Positions 42,801 to 54,368 of a stretch of DNA of 64,000 nucleotides are shown in pieces. The stretch is from assembly GCA_034387635.1 (NCBI GenBank), contig JAOANU010000025.1:92001-156000 (forward strand). Reading direction: 5' to 3'. The notes beneath the pieces are model-generated. The model was not told where the DNA came from, made no database searches, and saw only the letters and a list, made by a program, of their open reading frames with translations. Within the stretch, counting starts at the first letter, position 1. Each line of letters starts with the position of its first letter. Position numbers and translations under genes: made by a program. This DNA is from Rhodosporidiobolus odoratus. Lineage: Eukaryota; Basidiomycota; Microbotryomycetes; Sporidiobolales; Sporidiobolaceae.

Positions 42801-44466
42801 TCGAGTAGAGGGAGTGGAATGTTGTAAGGGCGAGGTCTTGCATGTCAGTGTCGCTCGCGTGGAAGACCTGTGCAGCCAGCCATGAGGATCAAATGAGCCG
42901 ACGGCTCTACGACAGACGGAAGCAGAACCGAAGGCGGATGCCAAGCGCAACGCACCTCGATGGACAGCGCCTCCGAGAATCGTCCCGCCCACTCTCCGCT
43001 CGCCTCCGCACCATAGATCGGGAAGCAAGCCGCCAAAGCCAGGAGAGTTTGTCGCTGTGCAATGGGCTAGGGTGAGCTTCGCCTGCAGAACCGACAGTGG
43101 AGTCTGACAGAGGGAAAGATGAAGACACTCACCTTGGCCTTTTCTGATGCGGCTTGTAGCTTGTCGTAGAACAAGGGGAGGGCGAGACGTCCGAAGAGGG
43201 GCGTAGCGGAAAGACATGATCTGTATGACCGCCATGCTCTTTTATCAGCCGAAGATCTCGCGCTGCATGCGAAAACAGGATGAAAGGACGCGAGACCAGA
43301 CGTACCGGAGTGCGATAATCAGGTCTTCTGAGGAGATGCCGTAGGGATCGTCTGGTGGAGGCGTGAAGGTGATGGGGAAGTAACAGAAGGTAATGTCGAA
43401 GAGGTCCTGCGTATGCTTGATGTTAGTCTCAGGATTGCCCTCCTCGGTTTCGCGCTGAAGGGAAGGGAAAGAAGGTATGGCATCAACGCACCTCGACACA
43501 ACTCTCCACCTCAAACTCCAACAACATGACCCTAATCAACCCAAAGCTAATCATCAAATTCCTGGGATCCTTCTCCCCCTCGACCAATTCCGCATAGCCT
43601 TTCAAGAACTCGTTTCCGAGGCGTTTGAGAGCGGGTCGGGAGCGCGACATGAGGTGGTCGAGGAGGGTGTAGATGGTGTTTCGGATGGGTTGGGGGTGTT
43701 GTTTGAGGTGAATGGAGGCGAAGATGCTGGGGAAGGCGACGCGCAGGGAGAGACGGGCGCAGGTAAGGAGAGGACAAGCGACGGCACGAGATTAGCAATA
43801 CAGAATCAGGGATCCTGTCACGCAGGTCACGCAGATCACGCAGGGGGAAGGCGAAGGACAGAGCGGCTCACCCTCTCGCAACCTCCATTCCTTCTCCCGT
43901 TCCGAACGCCTCACTTGCCGTCAAGGCACTCAACGCCGTTGCACTACTCGTCAGACATGCCTTCTCTGACAACTTGTCGGTGAAGAAGGTCGTGAGGGTT
44001 TTGGCTGTCGGAGGACAGGAGGATCAGCACGAAGCGTGCAGGCAACAGATAAAGGAATCTAGGGAAAGAAGGACGGACTGCTCTGGCGGTCGAGGACGCT
44101 AGCGTCTACGTTTGTTACGACTGAGCTGAGGAGTTCGACGCCTGTCGGGAGCACAAGGTCAGCCCTGGCAGGCAGCGTGAAAGTCATGCAGGAAGAAAGA
44201 GGGAGCGGTACTTGCCTTTTGCCCTGGTTGCATCGTTATCGCTGGTCAATGCCTCTCCGAGCTCCTTTACGAGGAACACGAGGCGGTAGTGTCTGTCATC
44301 GATGCCTACAAAGGGGGGAGTGGGAGGGTGAGATTGTCGACATCGGAATGTGGGAGATGGGCAGCTAACCTTTAGCGATTTGAGCGGGTAAAGGTGAGGA
44401 GGGTAGGTCGGATTCAGGAGTAGCCGAGTATGCTGCTACCAGCTGAGTCAGGGATGGCAGCTCCAT
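39838..44466 (-). CDS. MMS19: MMS19, cytosolic Fe-S cluster targeting protein
   Basis: HEAT-repeat scaffold of the CIA targeting complex, which delivers Fe-S clusters to DNA repair and replication enzymes such as XPD and polymerases. The start MELPSLTQLVAAYSATPESD is at 44466 (exon 1 to 44370). The N-terminal MMS19 domain reads DDRHYRLVFLVKELGEALTS, DNDATRAKGVELLSSVVTN, KTLTTFFTDKLSEKACLTSS and FDITFCYFPITFTPPPDDPY followed by GISSEDLIIALR, a family hallmark. Central exons carry the long helical stretch near 42440-41450. The C-terminal domain gives DVENSIGSVVAKVLKGLTSE, and the last exon NLRLSSLDFLGTLPSHIPYL, then LGKAVDDPRRDVRRSAVDCR with GKWF, close to the usual MMS19 end. Many introns; several middle borders are approximate. 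Confidence 0.9.
43818..43844. repeat. 9-base tandem repeat in MMS19 intron
   Basis: TCACGCAGG, TCACGCAGA, TCACGCAGG in a row within an intron of MMS19 (intron DNA by the lack of an open coding frame consistent with the flanking exons). Confidence 0.85.
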
Positions 44467-44728
44467 GTACAGGACAGAGTGTAAGATGAGATTACTATTG
44501 CAATTGCATGCATGCATGGTTTCATTCCGTCGAGGATCATTGCAGTAATCAACCCCTTGGCTCGCGCTGCTATTCCTGATCAGCTGAGACTGAATAAGAG
44601 CGTACCCAAACCACACGCATCGCCAGACTATCAGCCGTCTTGACCTCCAGACTTGCCATTCGCTCGTCGCGACTCCCCTCTTTCCTCATCCAACTTGCAA
44701 TTGACCACCTCCACCACACACCGCAACC
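44467..44728. promoter_or_regulatory. Bidirectional promoter MMS19 / UBC7
   Basis: 262 bases separate the start codons of MMS19 (minus) and UBC7 (plus). A small alternating GCATGCATGCATG tract lies near 44507-44519. Both genes must be driven from this interval. Confidence 0.5.
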
Positions 44729-45925
44729 ATGTCGACCGCACTCAAACGCTTGATGACAGAGGTAGGCGCATTATCACGTCCCCACTTGACGAGCTCCCAC
44801 CTCCCTTGCTGCTCCCTTTGACTTTCCCGTCGCGTCCTTTCCACCTTGATCCGACTGACCCACCGCCCTCTCCCTGCCTAACCCATTCGTGCTACAAATG
44901 ACACCATACAGTACAAGCAACTCTCAGAGAGCGAAAACGATGAGAGCATGTTCACCGCCGGTACGTCCAACCCTCTCCACCCCCCACTTTCTTCCAGTTC
45001 GCGGTGCACATCCGCCTCCGTCTTTTTGCGCTGACATTGCATCGCTACACTGAACAGGTCCCGTCACCGAAGACGACTTCTTCACCTGGTCCTGCCTCAT
45101 CTCGGGTCCCGGTCCGTCGCCCTTTTTTCCTGCTCCGCTTGTCTTCTTCTGGTCACGCTCAGGAGAGGCTGACATGAGATTACTTGGCGCAAAACCCACA
45201 GAGGACACTCCTTTCGAAGGTGGGGTCTTCCAGGCTGAGCTCAAGTTCCCCAGGGATTACCCCTTGAGTCCGCCCAAGGTGCGTTGACCAGTGAATCTAG
45301 CTCGGGGTTCAAGAGGGCACTCCGCTTCCGCTTCTTACCCATCTTTCGTCCTCGTATGGTACCGCAGATGCGCTTCGACCCGCCTCTCTTCCACCCCAAC
45401 AGTACGTCCCTGCCCTTGCCGTTCCCTTTCCAGCTCCTGACCTTGCTCCTCCTACCCGCAGTCTACGCCAACGGCGAAGTGTGCATCTCAATCCTTCACG
45501 CCCCGGGGGACGACGCAACGGGCTACGAATCAGCCAGTGAACGGTGGAGTCCCGTTCAGTCGGTTGAAAAGATCCTGTTGAGCGTGATTAGTATGTTGGC
45601 GGAACCGAATTTGGAGAGTGGGGCTAATATCGATGCTTGCGTGCGTTTTCGCCTTTGCTCCTCCTTTTGTTCTCTTTCCTCTCCCTTAACCTAAACCTTC
45701 GTCTGAGGTCCTGTCCGGCTCTGCGGCGCCTCCTTCCTTTCTTTCTTCCCTACGTGCCCAAAACTGCTCGCCTTTCGTCTTCCCGCCTTTCTCATTCCTA
45801 CCTTCTACCGGCACTGACTGGGTTGCGTTCTGTCTGTTTCATTTTGACAGAAAATGTACCGCGACCACCGTGAAGAATACGACGAATCGATTCGGGCTTT
45901 TGTGCGGCAACAACTCGACCTCTAG
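44729..45925 (+). CDS. UBC7: Ubiquitin-conjugating enzyme E2, Ubc7/UBE2G type
   Basis: E2 enzyme of ER-associated degradation. Exon 1 (44729-44761) gives [11 protein letters not shown]; following short exons give [54 protein letters not shown] with [37 protein letters not shown] and [20 protein letters not shown], then [14 protein letters not shown] and [23 protein letters not shown] and the catalytic Cys in GEVCISIL are present. The acidic loop after the Cys ([17 protein letters not shown]) is the Ubc7/UBE2G-specific insertion. Seven exons; the small ones are 33-80 bases. Length fits the family. Confidence 0.95.
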
Positions 45926-46774
45926 ACCCCCCTTGCCTCCTCACGCCCTAGCTGTGGGATATGCCGAGACGAAGGTCAAGATGGGTGGGAGGGAGGAGCG
46001 GACTTGCGCTTTGTGCGGAGGAGGAGGAGCTGCAGCCGCTGGTTTTTCACTTTTTGGGGGTTAGGGCGGGTTTTCGGGCGTGTAGGGTGGTCAATGTAAA
46101 TTTACGCATGGCTTTTTTCGGTCGTTTGTTTGGACGTTAAGGAGGGGGGCCTGGCGAGAATCTGAAAGGGCGGTAGGTAGGGCCCAGTATGGTACAGCTA
46201 GCATACATGAGCAAGCAGGAAGTAGCGGTGAGTCTGTGCAAGCGCACGTTGCGTGTGGGGCAGGGGTCAAGCAGAACCGACGAGGGGGAGTGTCAGTCTC
46301 GTCGACGTCGTCTTGCTCGTACGCCTCTGGGCTTGATCGTGTAGGCTTCACAAAGGTGCGTTATAGCTGCTCTACTAGTCTTGTCTTGTCTCGACGTTGG
46401 GCGAGAGAGAACGTGCGGTTCTTGGTTTCCTCGTCGAGTCGTCGAGATTTTGGCGATCCTTCACAGCTGACACCGACTCCCTGGAAGCTGCTAGCAAACC
46501 GTACACATCGAGTCGCACCCAGCAGACAGAGCGCCTTTACACTCGAACGACCCTCAGACGCTGCTTCCCTTCCTGTCGCCACTCGCACTTCTTCCTGATC
46601 GACAGCGAAACGAGCAATCTCTACCAGCTTCAACCGCTTCTTTCCGCCCAACCCATACTCAGATCGACCCAGCTCGCTCGCGCGCCGCCGTCAGCTAGCC
46701 CCGTCGACCTTTTCTTCGAGAGCCAGAGACGCCGCTCCATTTCAGAGCAGTCTCTTCCTCTCGTCCTTCAGCTC
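45926..46774. other. Intergenic region upstream of IBTK-like gene
   Basis: About 850 bases. The plus frame of the IBTK-like gene is open from an ATG at 46397, so part of this could be coding or 5' UTR. Otherwise nothing is recognised. Confidence 0.35.
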
Positions 46775-49700
46775 ATGAACAACACCGACCTGCACGCCCT
46801 TTACGCCTCGAGGGCAATCGCAAAGGCTCGGACCTTTGTCAATCGAGGCGTCGGTGGAGGAGGAGGAGGTGGGGGAGGAGGAGGAGGAGCAGGGAGTAGC
46901 GGAAAAGGGAATGCTGGGAACGGCGGCGGGAGTGGTGGATTGAGTAAAAGTCCTGGTTTGGGTGGGTTTATGGGTGGAGGTGGAGCGGGAGGAAGTTTGG
47001 AGAAGCAGGCTTTGGCGGCAGAGGTTAATAGGCGGGATCATTTGGGAAGGACGGTGTTGCACCTTGCGGTTACCGAGATGGAGGCATGGGCGCTTGATTG
47101 GGTCGAGTTGTTGCTGGGCGTGCCGATGTTGCAGTCCAATCTCCCGGACTTGGAGAGCGGTTGGACTGCTCTACATCGAGCTTTGTATGCTGGAGTGAGT
47201 TCGGGTCTTTATCTCGCTCGTCTGCTATTTCTAGTACTGATCCTCGTTTCCACGTAGAATATCGCCGCAGCTCGCCTCCTCCTCTCCCGCGACGACGTCG
47301 ACACCCGAGCCAAAGACGCCGAAGGTCTCACCCCTTTCGACGTCTACAATTCGACCGTCGACGGTACAAACCCCACCGACTCCCTCTCCACCTCCAATCC
47401 CGGTCGGCTTGAACTCATGACCTGGGGCAACAACCGAAACTACACCCTCGGGTTCGCTGGGGATAATGAGCGACAGCTGCCAGAGCGGGTTCAACTTACT
47501 CGACAGGAAGGCGGGATGGGATTGGCGGCGTACGAGCCTTTGAGGGTAAGGGATGTGAGTATGGCGAGGTTACACAGTGGAGTCGTTACGGATGAAAAGA
47601 GGAACAATATGAGGCTTTGCGGTTATGGCTCGGGTGGACGGTATGTTTCCCTCGAGCCGTTTTCTCACCTCCCGATTGCTTAATTTGGTTCGTTCCCAGT
47701 CTCGGCCCAACAACGCAAACTCAATTCACCTTCACTCCTCTCCGCGACTTCCCTCACCAGATCTCGCAAGTCGTACTCTCTCCCGACCATACCGTCGTCG
47801 TTACAACTGCTGGCGACGTTTGGACCTTCGGCCTGAACCGCTTCGCCCAGCTCGGCTACCCGCTCGACGCCCCTACGCCGGGATCGGTCAAGGGAGGACG
47901 AGAGGACGAGCCGATTCAGTCTAACCCTCGCAGAGTCGTTGGCGCCTTGAAGAAGGAGGTCGTCCTCGGCGCTGCTGCATCTCGGACTCATACTGCCGTC
48001 TTTACCGCCGATACCCTCTACACTTGGGGAACCAACAAGGGTCAGCTAGGCTACCCCGCAGCGGGCTCCCCGACGCAAGTCCTCCCTCGCAAGGTCACGA
48101 CCGTTCAACAACCCGTTCGGCAACTCACGGCGACTGAGAATGCAACCGCTTGTCTCCTCGAGTCGCACGACGTCGTCGTTCTCTACAACGAGGCGTACCT
48201 AAAGATAACCTTCCCTCTCACGCCTTTCCCCGCCAAGATCGTAGCCTATCGCCCGCCTCAGGTCGCCGCCAAGCCCAATATCAGCAAGATCGCTTCCTGC
48301 GGCAACACCTTCGCAACCCTCTCTTCCCTCGGCGACGTCTTCACTTTCTCCCTCGACTCGAGCAGCACCGGCGCTAGTACCGAGGGTACGGCTTCCCCGG
48401 GCCACGCTCTCGCCCGCCTCACTCCGAAACCTCAGCGAGTCTGGACACTCAGGCGCAAGATGACCGCCGTTACGGACGTCGGCGTCGGTCTGGACGGTTC
48501 CATCATCCTCTCCACCGTCTCGGGTCACGTCTTCGTGCGCAGTAAGAAATTCGAGTCGGCCGCCCTGTCAAGCAAGATGTCGTCTTCACTCTCTAGCAGC
48601 ACTGGCTCTGGAGGTGGCGGTGGTGGTGGGTACAAGTTTTCGCGCGTGCCGTATCTTCAGCGCGTTATCAAAGTCGCGGCCAACTCGACTGGCGGTTTCG
48701 CTGCCTTGCGGGCCGACGTCCCGCTCCGGTTCATCGACATTGAAGGACCTACCCTCGCCCGCGACTTCCTCAGCGTTCTTCCGCATTGGCATCGCAGCGG
48801 TCCTCTCCCGACACTTTCGGGCAAGAGGTCGTCGACTGCTGCTGATGAGGAGGAAGATGACGAAGAGGAAGATGGCAATGTGGTGATCGAGCGAGACATC
48901 GAAGTGGCGAAGAAGCTCTTCCGGGTCATGGAGAAGTGGGACCTGACGTGGGAAGTGCCCTCATTCGGGACAGACGCGGTCGTCAACGCAGGAACACTTT
49001 CTATTCCCGTACACAAAGCCGTCCTTTCCGCTCGCTCTCCACTTCTTGCCAAACACTTATCTTCTCATCGCACCCTCGACCTCGATTGCGAACCTCTCGC
49101 CGCCCTTCTCTTCCTTCACTACCTTTACTCGGACGATTATCCCGCCATTTGGGACACTCGCGTCGGACTTCCTCTTCGCGCATCGCTCCCACCGGGTACG
49201 AAACTCGACGTCGCCGCCACCAAAGCCGAGCTCCGCGTCCTCGCTCAGTCATACAACCTCCCGTCCTTGTCACAATCCCTCGAACGACAGGCCAAAACGG
49301 TACCGACCCCAACTCTTGCCAATGATTTTGGTAACCTCGTCGCCCTTGCGCTCGCCAAGACCGCTTCTCTTCCGATCAGCCTCAAACCCGATGTTGTCCT
49401 CCGACTTGAGGATCGAGAAGTCAAGGTTCACTCCCTTGTGCTGCGAGCTCGGTGTCCTTTCTTCGCCACCTTCTTTGACGATGCGGATTGGACGGCGTCT
49501 AGGAGGAAGGAGGGAGTTATAGAGTTTGGCGTTAAGCATGTGCGATGGGAGGTCATGAGGCTCCTGCTGGAGCATCTATATCACGATGTCGGGATGAGCC
49601 TGTTCTCCGCTGTCGGTGGGTCTTTTTTCCCTCTCACTCCGGGTCGGGTGTACCGATGCTGACTTGGCACCCGATTTCTTCTCAGACCACCCGACAGCAG

Positions 49701-51630
49701 AAGAGTACATCGACTTTACGGTTCAGGTTCTTGCTGTTGCGAATGAGTTGTTACTTGACAAGCTCAAGCAGGTGTGCTCAGCAGTCTTGCGGTCGTTCAG
49801 TAAGCTTCGCAATCTCTTCTTTTCGATTTGAGTCTTTCCGAAACTGACCAACTTTGTACCGCAGTCACGCTCAACAATGTCGTGTCGATTCTGTGCGATG
49901 CCGCCTTCTACGCCGCGACCGATCTAGCTCGGGCTTGCATGTTCTTCCTCTCCTCGTCCATGGAGACGGCACTCGAAGACGGCCTCCTCGATAGCCTTCC
50001 TTCCGATCTCCTCGTCGCCCTCACGTCGTTCGTCCAAGAGCGGCAAGGAGCAAAGATGCCCATCTCGCGGTCTGGCCTTCTCCTGCAAGACATCCTTGCC
50101 AAACACTCGGACTACCTCGCCGATCTCGACGTCGGTCGGCCAACCGGTGCTGCGAAGCGCTATCGCCCCGCCATTGTTTCCAACTCACCCAAGCCCTCTC
50201 CTTCTCATCTGTCCCCGCATCTCTCCCCCCAGCCTCACTCGATCGAACTGCCTAGGTTACCATCCAGGTCGAGTCCGTCTCTCGTCCCCGTTGACGAGGC
50301 TGAAGAGCCTTTCGCGCTCGACGAAGACTTCCTCCTCGACTCGGGGGCATCGACACCAAGAACCGGTACCGCGTTGCCAAGTGTGACCAGCCCGACACAG
50401 CAGCAACCCAATGTGGCACGACGGCGTTCATCCATCGTACCCATGTTTGGTTCCCCGTCCCAAGCCAGCTTTATGCCTCTCGGTTCTCCACCTCCTCAGC
50501 GTCTCCAGCCTTGGTCGTCACCGATCGTTGCAGAGCCGGCGAAGACCTCGCTCGACCTGCGAAGCATCATGGCGAGCGAGTCGGCAGCAGTCGAGCGGCG
50601 AGGAAGCCTGGTTCGACCGGTGGCGCCCTCCCCAACGACGCCGTCTGCGGGAACTGGACTGAGCGGTTCAGCGGCGTCTTGGCGTCCGATGACGAGCTCT
50701 CGCGCGCCGTCTCTCGCCGACATCCAGTCTCAGCAAGCAGCTTCTTCCCCTCGACGTCCTCTAGCTCCCTCTCCCGCGGCCTCGGCTCAAGCACGTCCTC
50801 CGCCCTCGCCGCTTACTCGCGCCACTCCCCCTCCGGCTTCTCCGTCAACCTCGGCTGCTGGCCCCCTATACACCCCATCCCGTCTCCCGCCCGTTTCCCG
50901 TACCTCCTCCGGCCCTCGTCCCGCTAAAGCGTCTTTCGGCGGCTCTGACCTCCCTTGGCAGAACCACGAACGCATCTCGATCCCCACCCCACCAGCCATC
51001 TCACCCACATCTTTCGATCCCTTTTCCCCTCCCACCCCCGCCGCTTCCTTCGCCGCCATACAAAACGAACAAATCGCCCGAGCAGCAGCCGTCAAGAACC
51101 ATCAAGCGCCTCGAAGTTTCGCCGACCTCATGAGGGAGGAACAAGCTGCTGCGGCGAGGAAAGTTGAAGAGGAAAGGGAGGCGAAGGAGTTTGAGAAGTG
51201 GTTTGAGGAGGAGGCTAGGAGGGTTCAGAGGGAACAGTCGGCGGTCAGGGCGCAGGTCGTCGGCGGGAGTGGGGGAGGGGGAGCGGGTGTGGGTTCTGCG
51301 GGAGCGGGATCGGGGAAGGGGAAGAAGGGAGGGAAGAACACGGGTGGCGCTGCAGGAGGAGCAGGGGGAGGAGGGAAGGGCAAGGGCAAGGGCGGCAAGA
51401 AGCCAGCGCAGGCGGCGACTCCTGCGCAAGCCGATGGTAGCAGCCCTACCCCTGGCCCGTCGGTCCCGTCTACGTCGAAGCGCGGTGATGGGAATGCTGG
51501 AGGTGAAGGACGTGGTGGGGGCCGGACCCCTGCGAAGGGACGAGGGCGTGGGGCAGGAGGAGGGGGAGGTCACAAACTCACCGCCGAAGCGGCTCCATTT
51601 TCTTTCCCTTCGCCAGGCGTCAAGGCGTAG
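46775..51630 (+). CDS. Ankyrin-RCC1-BTB protein, IBTK-like Cullin-3 adaptor
   Basis: Domain order matches human IBTK and S. pombe Btb3, substrate adaptors of Cullin-3 ubiquitin ligases. From MNNTDLHALYASRAIAKART (46775) and a poly-Gly tract, ankyrin repeats follow (RRDHLGRTVLHLAVTEMEAW, LESGWTALHRALYAG, AARLLLSRDDVDTRAKDAEG). RCC1-type repeats come next (LMTWGNNRNYTLGFAGDNER, DHTVVVTTAGDVWTFGLNRF, TLYTWGTNKGQLGYPAAGSP). The first BTB is near 48990-49290 (LSIPVHKAVLSARSPLLAKH) and the second near 49380-49800 (VHSLVLRARCPFFATFFDD, VRWEVMRLLLEHLYHDV). The C-terminal 500 residues are disordered but hold SFADLMREEQAAAARKVEEE, a motif resembling the IBTK C-terminus, and a Gly/Lys-rich end. Introns near 47194, 47643, 49612 and 49800. 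The start is uncertain (46397 possible). Confidence 0.85.
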
Positions 51631-52182
51631 AACTCTAAGTGTGAGGATTACTTGACCGTGTAGGCTTGGTCTCGTCTCGTATAAGGTGTTGTTTGCATAG
51701 ATATAGCAGATCCATTCCAATTTCGGCCTTTCCTTCATTGCGTAATTCTGAGAGAGGCTTCTCGTTCTTTTAGACGTCGCGAGCTCTGCGCTATCAAGGT
51801 CTCTTGCTTAGTTCGCATCAGCCTCAGGGGCGGTCTGCGGACTGCGTTTGGTCGAAGCGTTCTCATCTCGTGGATTTCTTCGTTTCGCTCACGTCGTTCC
51901 GCTTCAAAGCAAACTAGACTGGGTCCGCTCGCTCTGAATTCGCCGTAGAATTGGCGCTGCAATCACACCGGTGCTTCTCGTGCACTCAGAAACCGACCGC
52001 GCTCTTCATCATCCCAAGCCTTCGAAGACACCGCCGTCACGTTGTACCCCTCGTAGGCGCTGGGGAGTCTTCCAGTGCGTACACTGTCGTATTGACTACT
52101 CATACAGCTCTGCACGATTCAACCTTGTCTTACCAACGTTCGCTGCCAGCAATATCGCCTTCACCCCCACCCTCCACCGCAA
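51631..52182. promoter_or_regulatory. Intergenic, probable CDK8 promoter
   Basis: About 550 bases between two plus-strand genes. No coding or RNA gene is recognised; it must include the CDK8 promoter. Confidence 0.35.
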
Positions 52183-54116
52183 ATGCCACAACAAAGCCCT
52201 TACCCACTATACGGCCAGTCTCCGACCCCTCACGACCTCTACAGACAGAAGCGTGACTTCCAACGTGCTACCGTTTTGAGGTCGGTCTCGCTCACCGTCT
52301 TTTCTGCTCCCAGATCGCTGCTTCTCCCAGGCCAGAGGCTGATGCCTTCTCCTTATGCAGCCGCTATTCCATCCTGGGCTTTCTCTCTTCCGGTACATAT
52401 GGGCGGGTCTACAAAGCTCGAGTCAGATCGCACTCGTCGGATGCTTCACCAATGGGTTTGTTGGGAACGCCTTCGGCAGCGACACCGGGGAAACGCATCA
52501 AGCTAAGTCGAGAGGACGGAGAGGAGGAAGGAGAACTCGTGGCAATCAAGAAGTTCAAGCCGGACAAGGAGGGTGAGGTGGTTACCTACACCGGAATCTC
52601 ACAAAGTGCTTGTCGGGAAATCATGGTACGCTTCTTCCGCATCTGTGCATTCTTCGTGAGCATCGCGAGCTAGATTGACCAGTAGTCTGACTCTCGAATG
52701 CTTCGAGATACAGATCAACCGCGAGATCTCGCACGAGAACGTTACTTTCCTTCGAGAGGTCATGCTCGAGGAGAAGAGCATCTACCTGGTTTTCGAGTAC
52801 GCTGAGCACGACTTCCTTGTAGGCCCTCTTTACCGCCTTCATCCCGTGAACGTAGCTCAATCTACTGTCTCTCCCCGACCAGCAAATCATCCACCACCAC
52901 TCGACGACCCGGACACCTCTTCCCTTCGGCGTGCTCAAATCCCTGCTCTGGCAGCTGTTCAACGGCGTGAGCTACCTGCACGACAACTGGGTCATTCACC
53001 GCGACTTGAAACCGGCGAACATCCTCGTCAACGAGAAAGGGCAGGTCAAGATCGGTGATTTGGGCCTGGCACGGCTGTATCAAGACCCGCTACAAAGTCT
53101 GTACACGAGTGACAAGGTGCGCCGCCAGCTTCGTTATCCGACCTTCCTTCTGCTTATGCGCTCCCAAAATACGAACGCAGATTGTCGTCACTGTCTGGTA
53201 CCGCTCACCGGAGCTGCTTCTCGGAGCTCGACACTACACCGCGGCCATCGATCTCTGGTCCATGGGCTGCATCTACGGAGAAATGCTAGGACTGCGGCCC
53301 ATGTTCAAAGGAGAAGAAGCCAAAATGGAGCTCGGCGCGAAGAAGGGGGGCGTGCCATTTCAGCGGGATCAGCTCACGAGGGTGTTGGAAGTGTGCGGAA
53401 GTGTCGATCGTACGTTACCTCCTATTTTGAATACGAGCGCTCTAGGCTTACGGTTTGTGTTGCTTGTCTGCAGCGAAGCAATGGCCAGGCGTGGTGCAGT
53501 TTCCCGAGTTTGTCCAGCTTTCTCGCATGCCTCGGTAAGCTTCCATCTTCCGCGTATCCTGTCCCTGACGAGGCCATGCTGCAGACTGACTACCTCCTCA
53601 ATTGTAGCTATCCGGATACACTGGGTCAATGGTTCAACCAGCGCCTTCCCCGTGGCGCTCAACCCACCCTCGCTTTCGACCTCATGCGGCAACTATTGGT
53701 CTACGATCCGACGAAGCGAATCACAGCACGTGCGTCACTGTGCCATGACTGGTGGGCGCAAGAACCGAAACCGCATGTCAAGTACGTCTTTCGGTCGCCC
53801 TTTTCCTTCTCCTACTCTTGAATGTCTCCACTATGCCGCGCCAAACCCTCTGGGTCTCTTCCTGTACAAGATCGTAGGCATTGGCACAGCTATGCGAGCT
53901 TATCCCGTTTCATCGTGCAGCGCCTTCACCTACTTGCCACCTTCAACGTCCTATCCGCTTCGGCGCGTCTCACACGACGACGCTGACCCGAAGATGCAGC
54001 AGAGCGCACACAACAAATACAGCAGCTACGCACAGAGTGGCGGCAGTCTCGGGCTGGTCGGTCTGCCTGGAGCAGCTGCTGCAGCCGGGGCGAGGAAGCG
54101 AGGAAGGATCGAGTGA
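52183..54116 (+). CDS. SSN3: Cyclin-dependent kinase 8 (Ssn3/Srb10), Mediator kinase
   Basis: Catalytic subunit of the Mediator kinase module. Exon 1 [20 protein letters not shown]; exon 2 [20 protein letters not shown] (glycine loop), then an insertion of about 40 residues ([12 protein letters not shown]... GKRIKLSR) before [11 protein letters not shown]. The CDK8-type helix is [14 protein letters not shown]. Later exons: [80 protein letters not shown] (DLG rather than DFG), [36 protein letters not shown] and [16 protein letters not shown]. Tail [18 protein letters not shown] ends at 54116. [19 protein letters not shown] without a T-loop phosphosite is typical of CDK8. Confidence 0.93.
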
Positions 54117-54368
54117 TCAGGAAACCTCGTAGTCTGTTTTTTTCGTCTCCTTGTTGCTTGTACTCATGATCGCTTTTTCACCCGCGAGGATGACGCCGTG
54201 GGATGACTGACAAGAAGGAAGGATAAGAAGGTCTTGCTCAAACGTCTTTTCATCCATGCGAATGCTTTGCTGTTTATGTACAAGTCAACCGTTATGCTAG
54301 TGTCCGCCTCGCTAACCCCATCTTACCTTGCGGCGTCCGTCCCGCCTCGCCCTGCCTCGCCTTCACCA

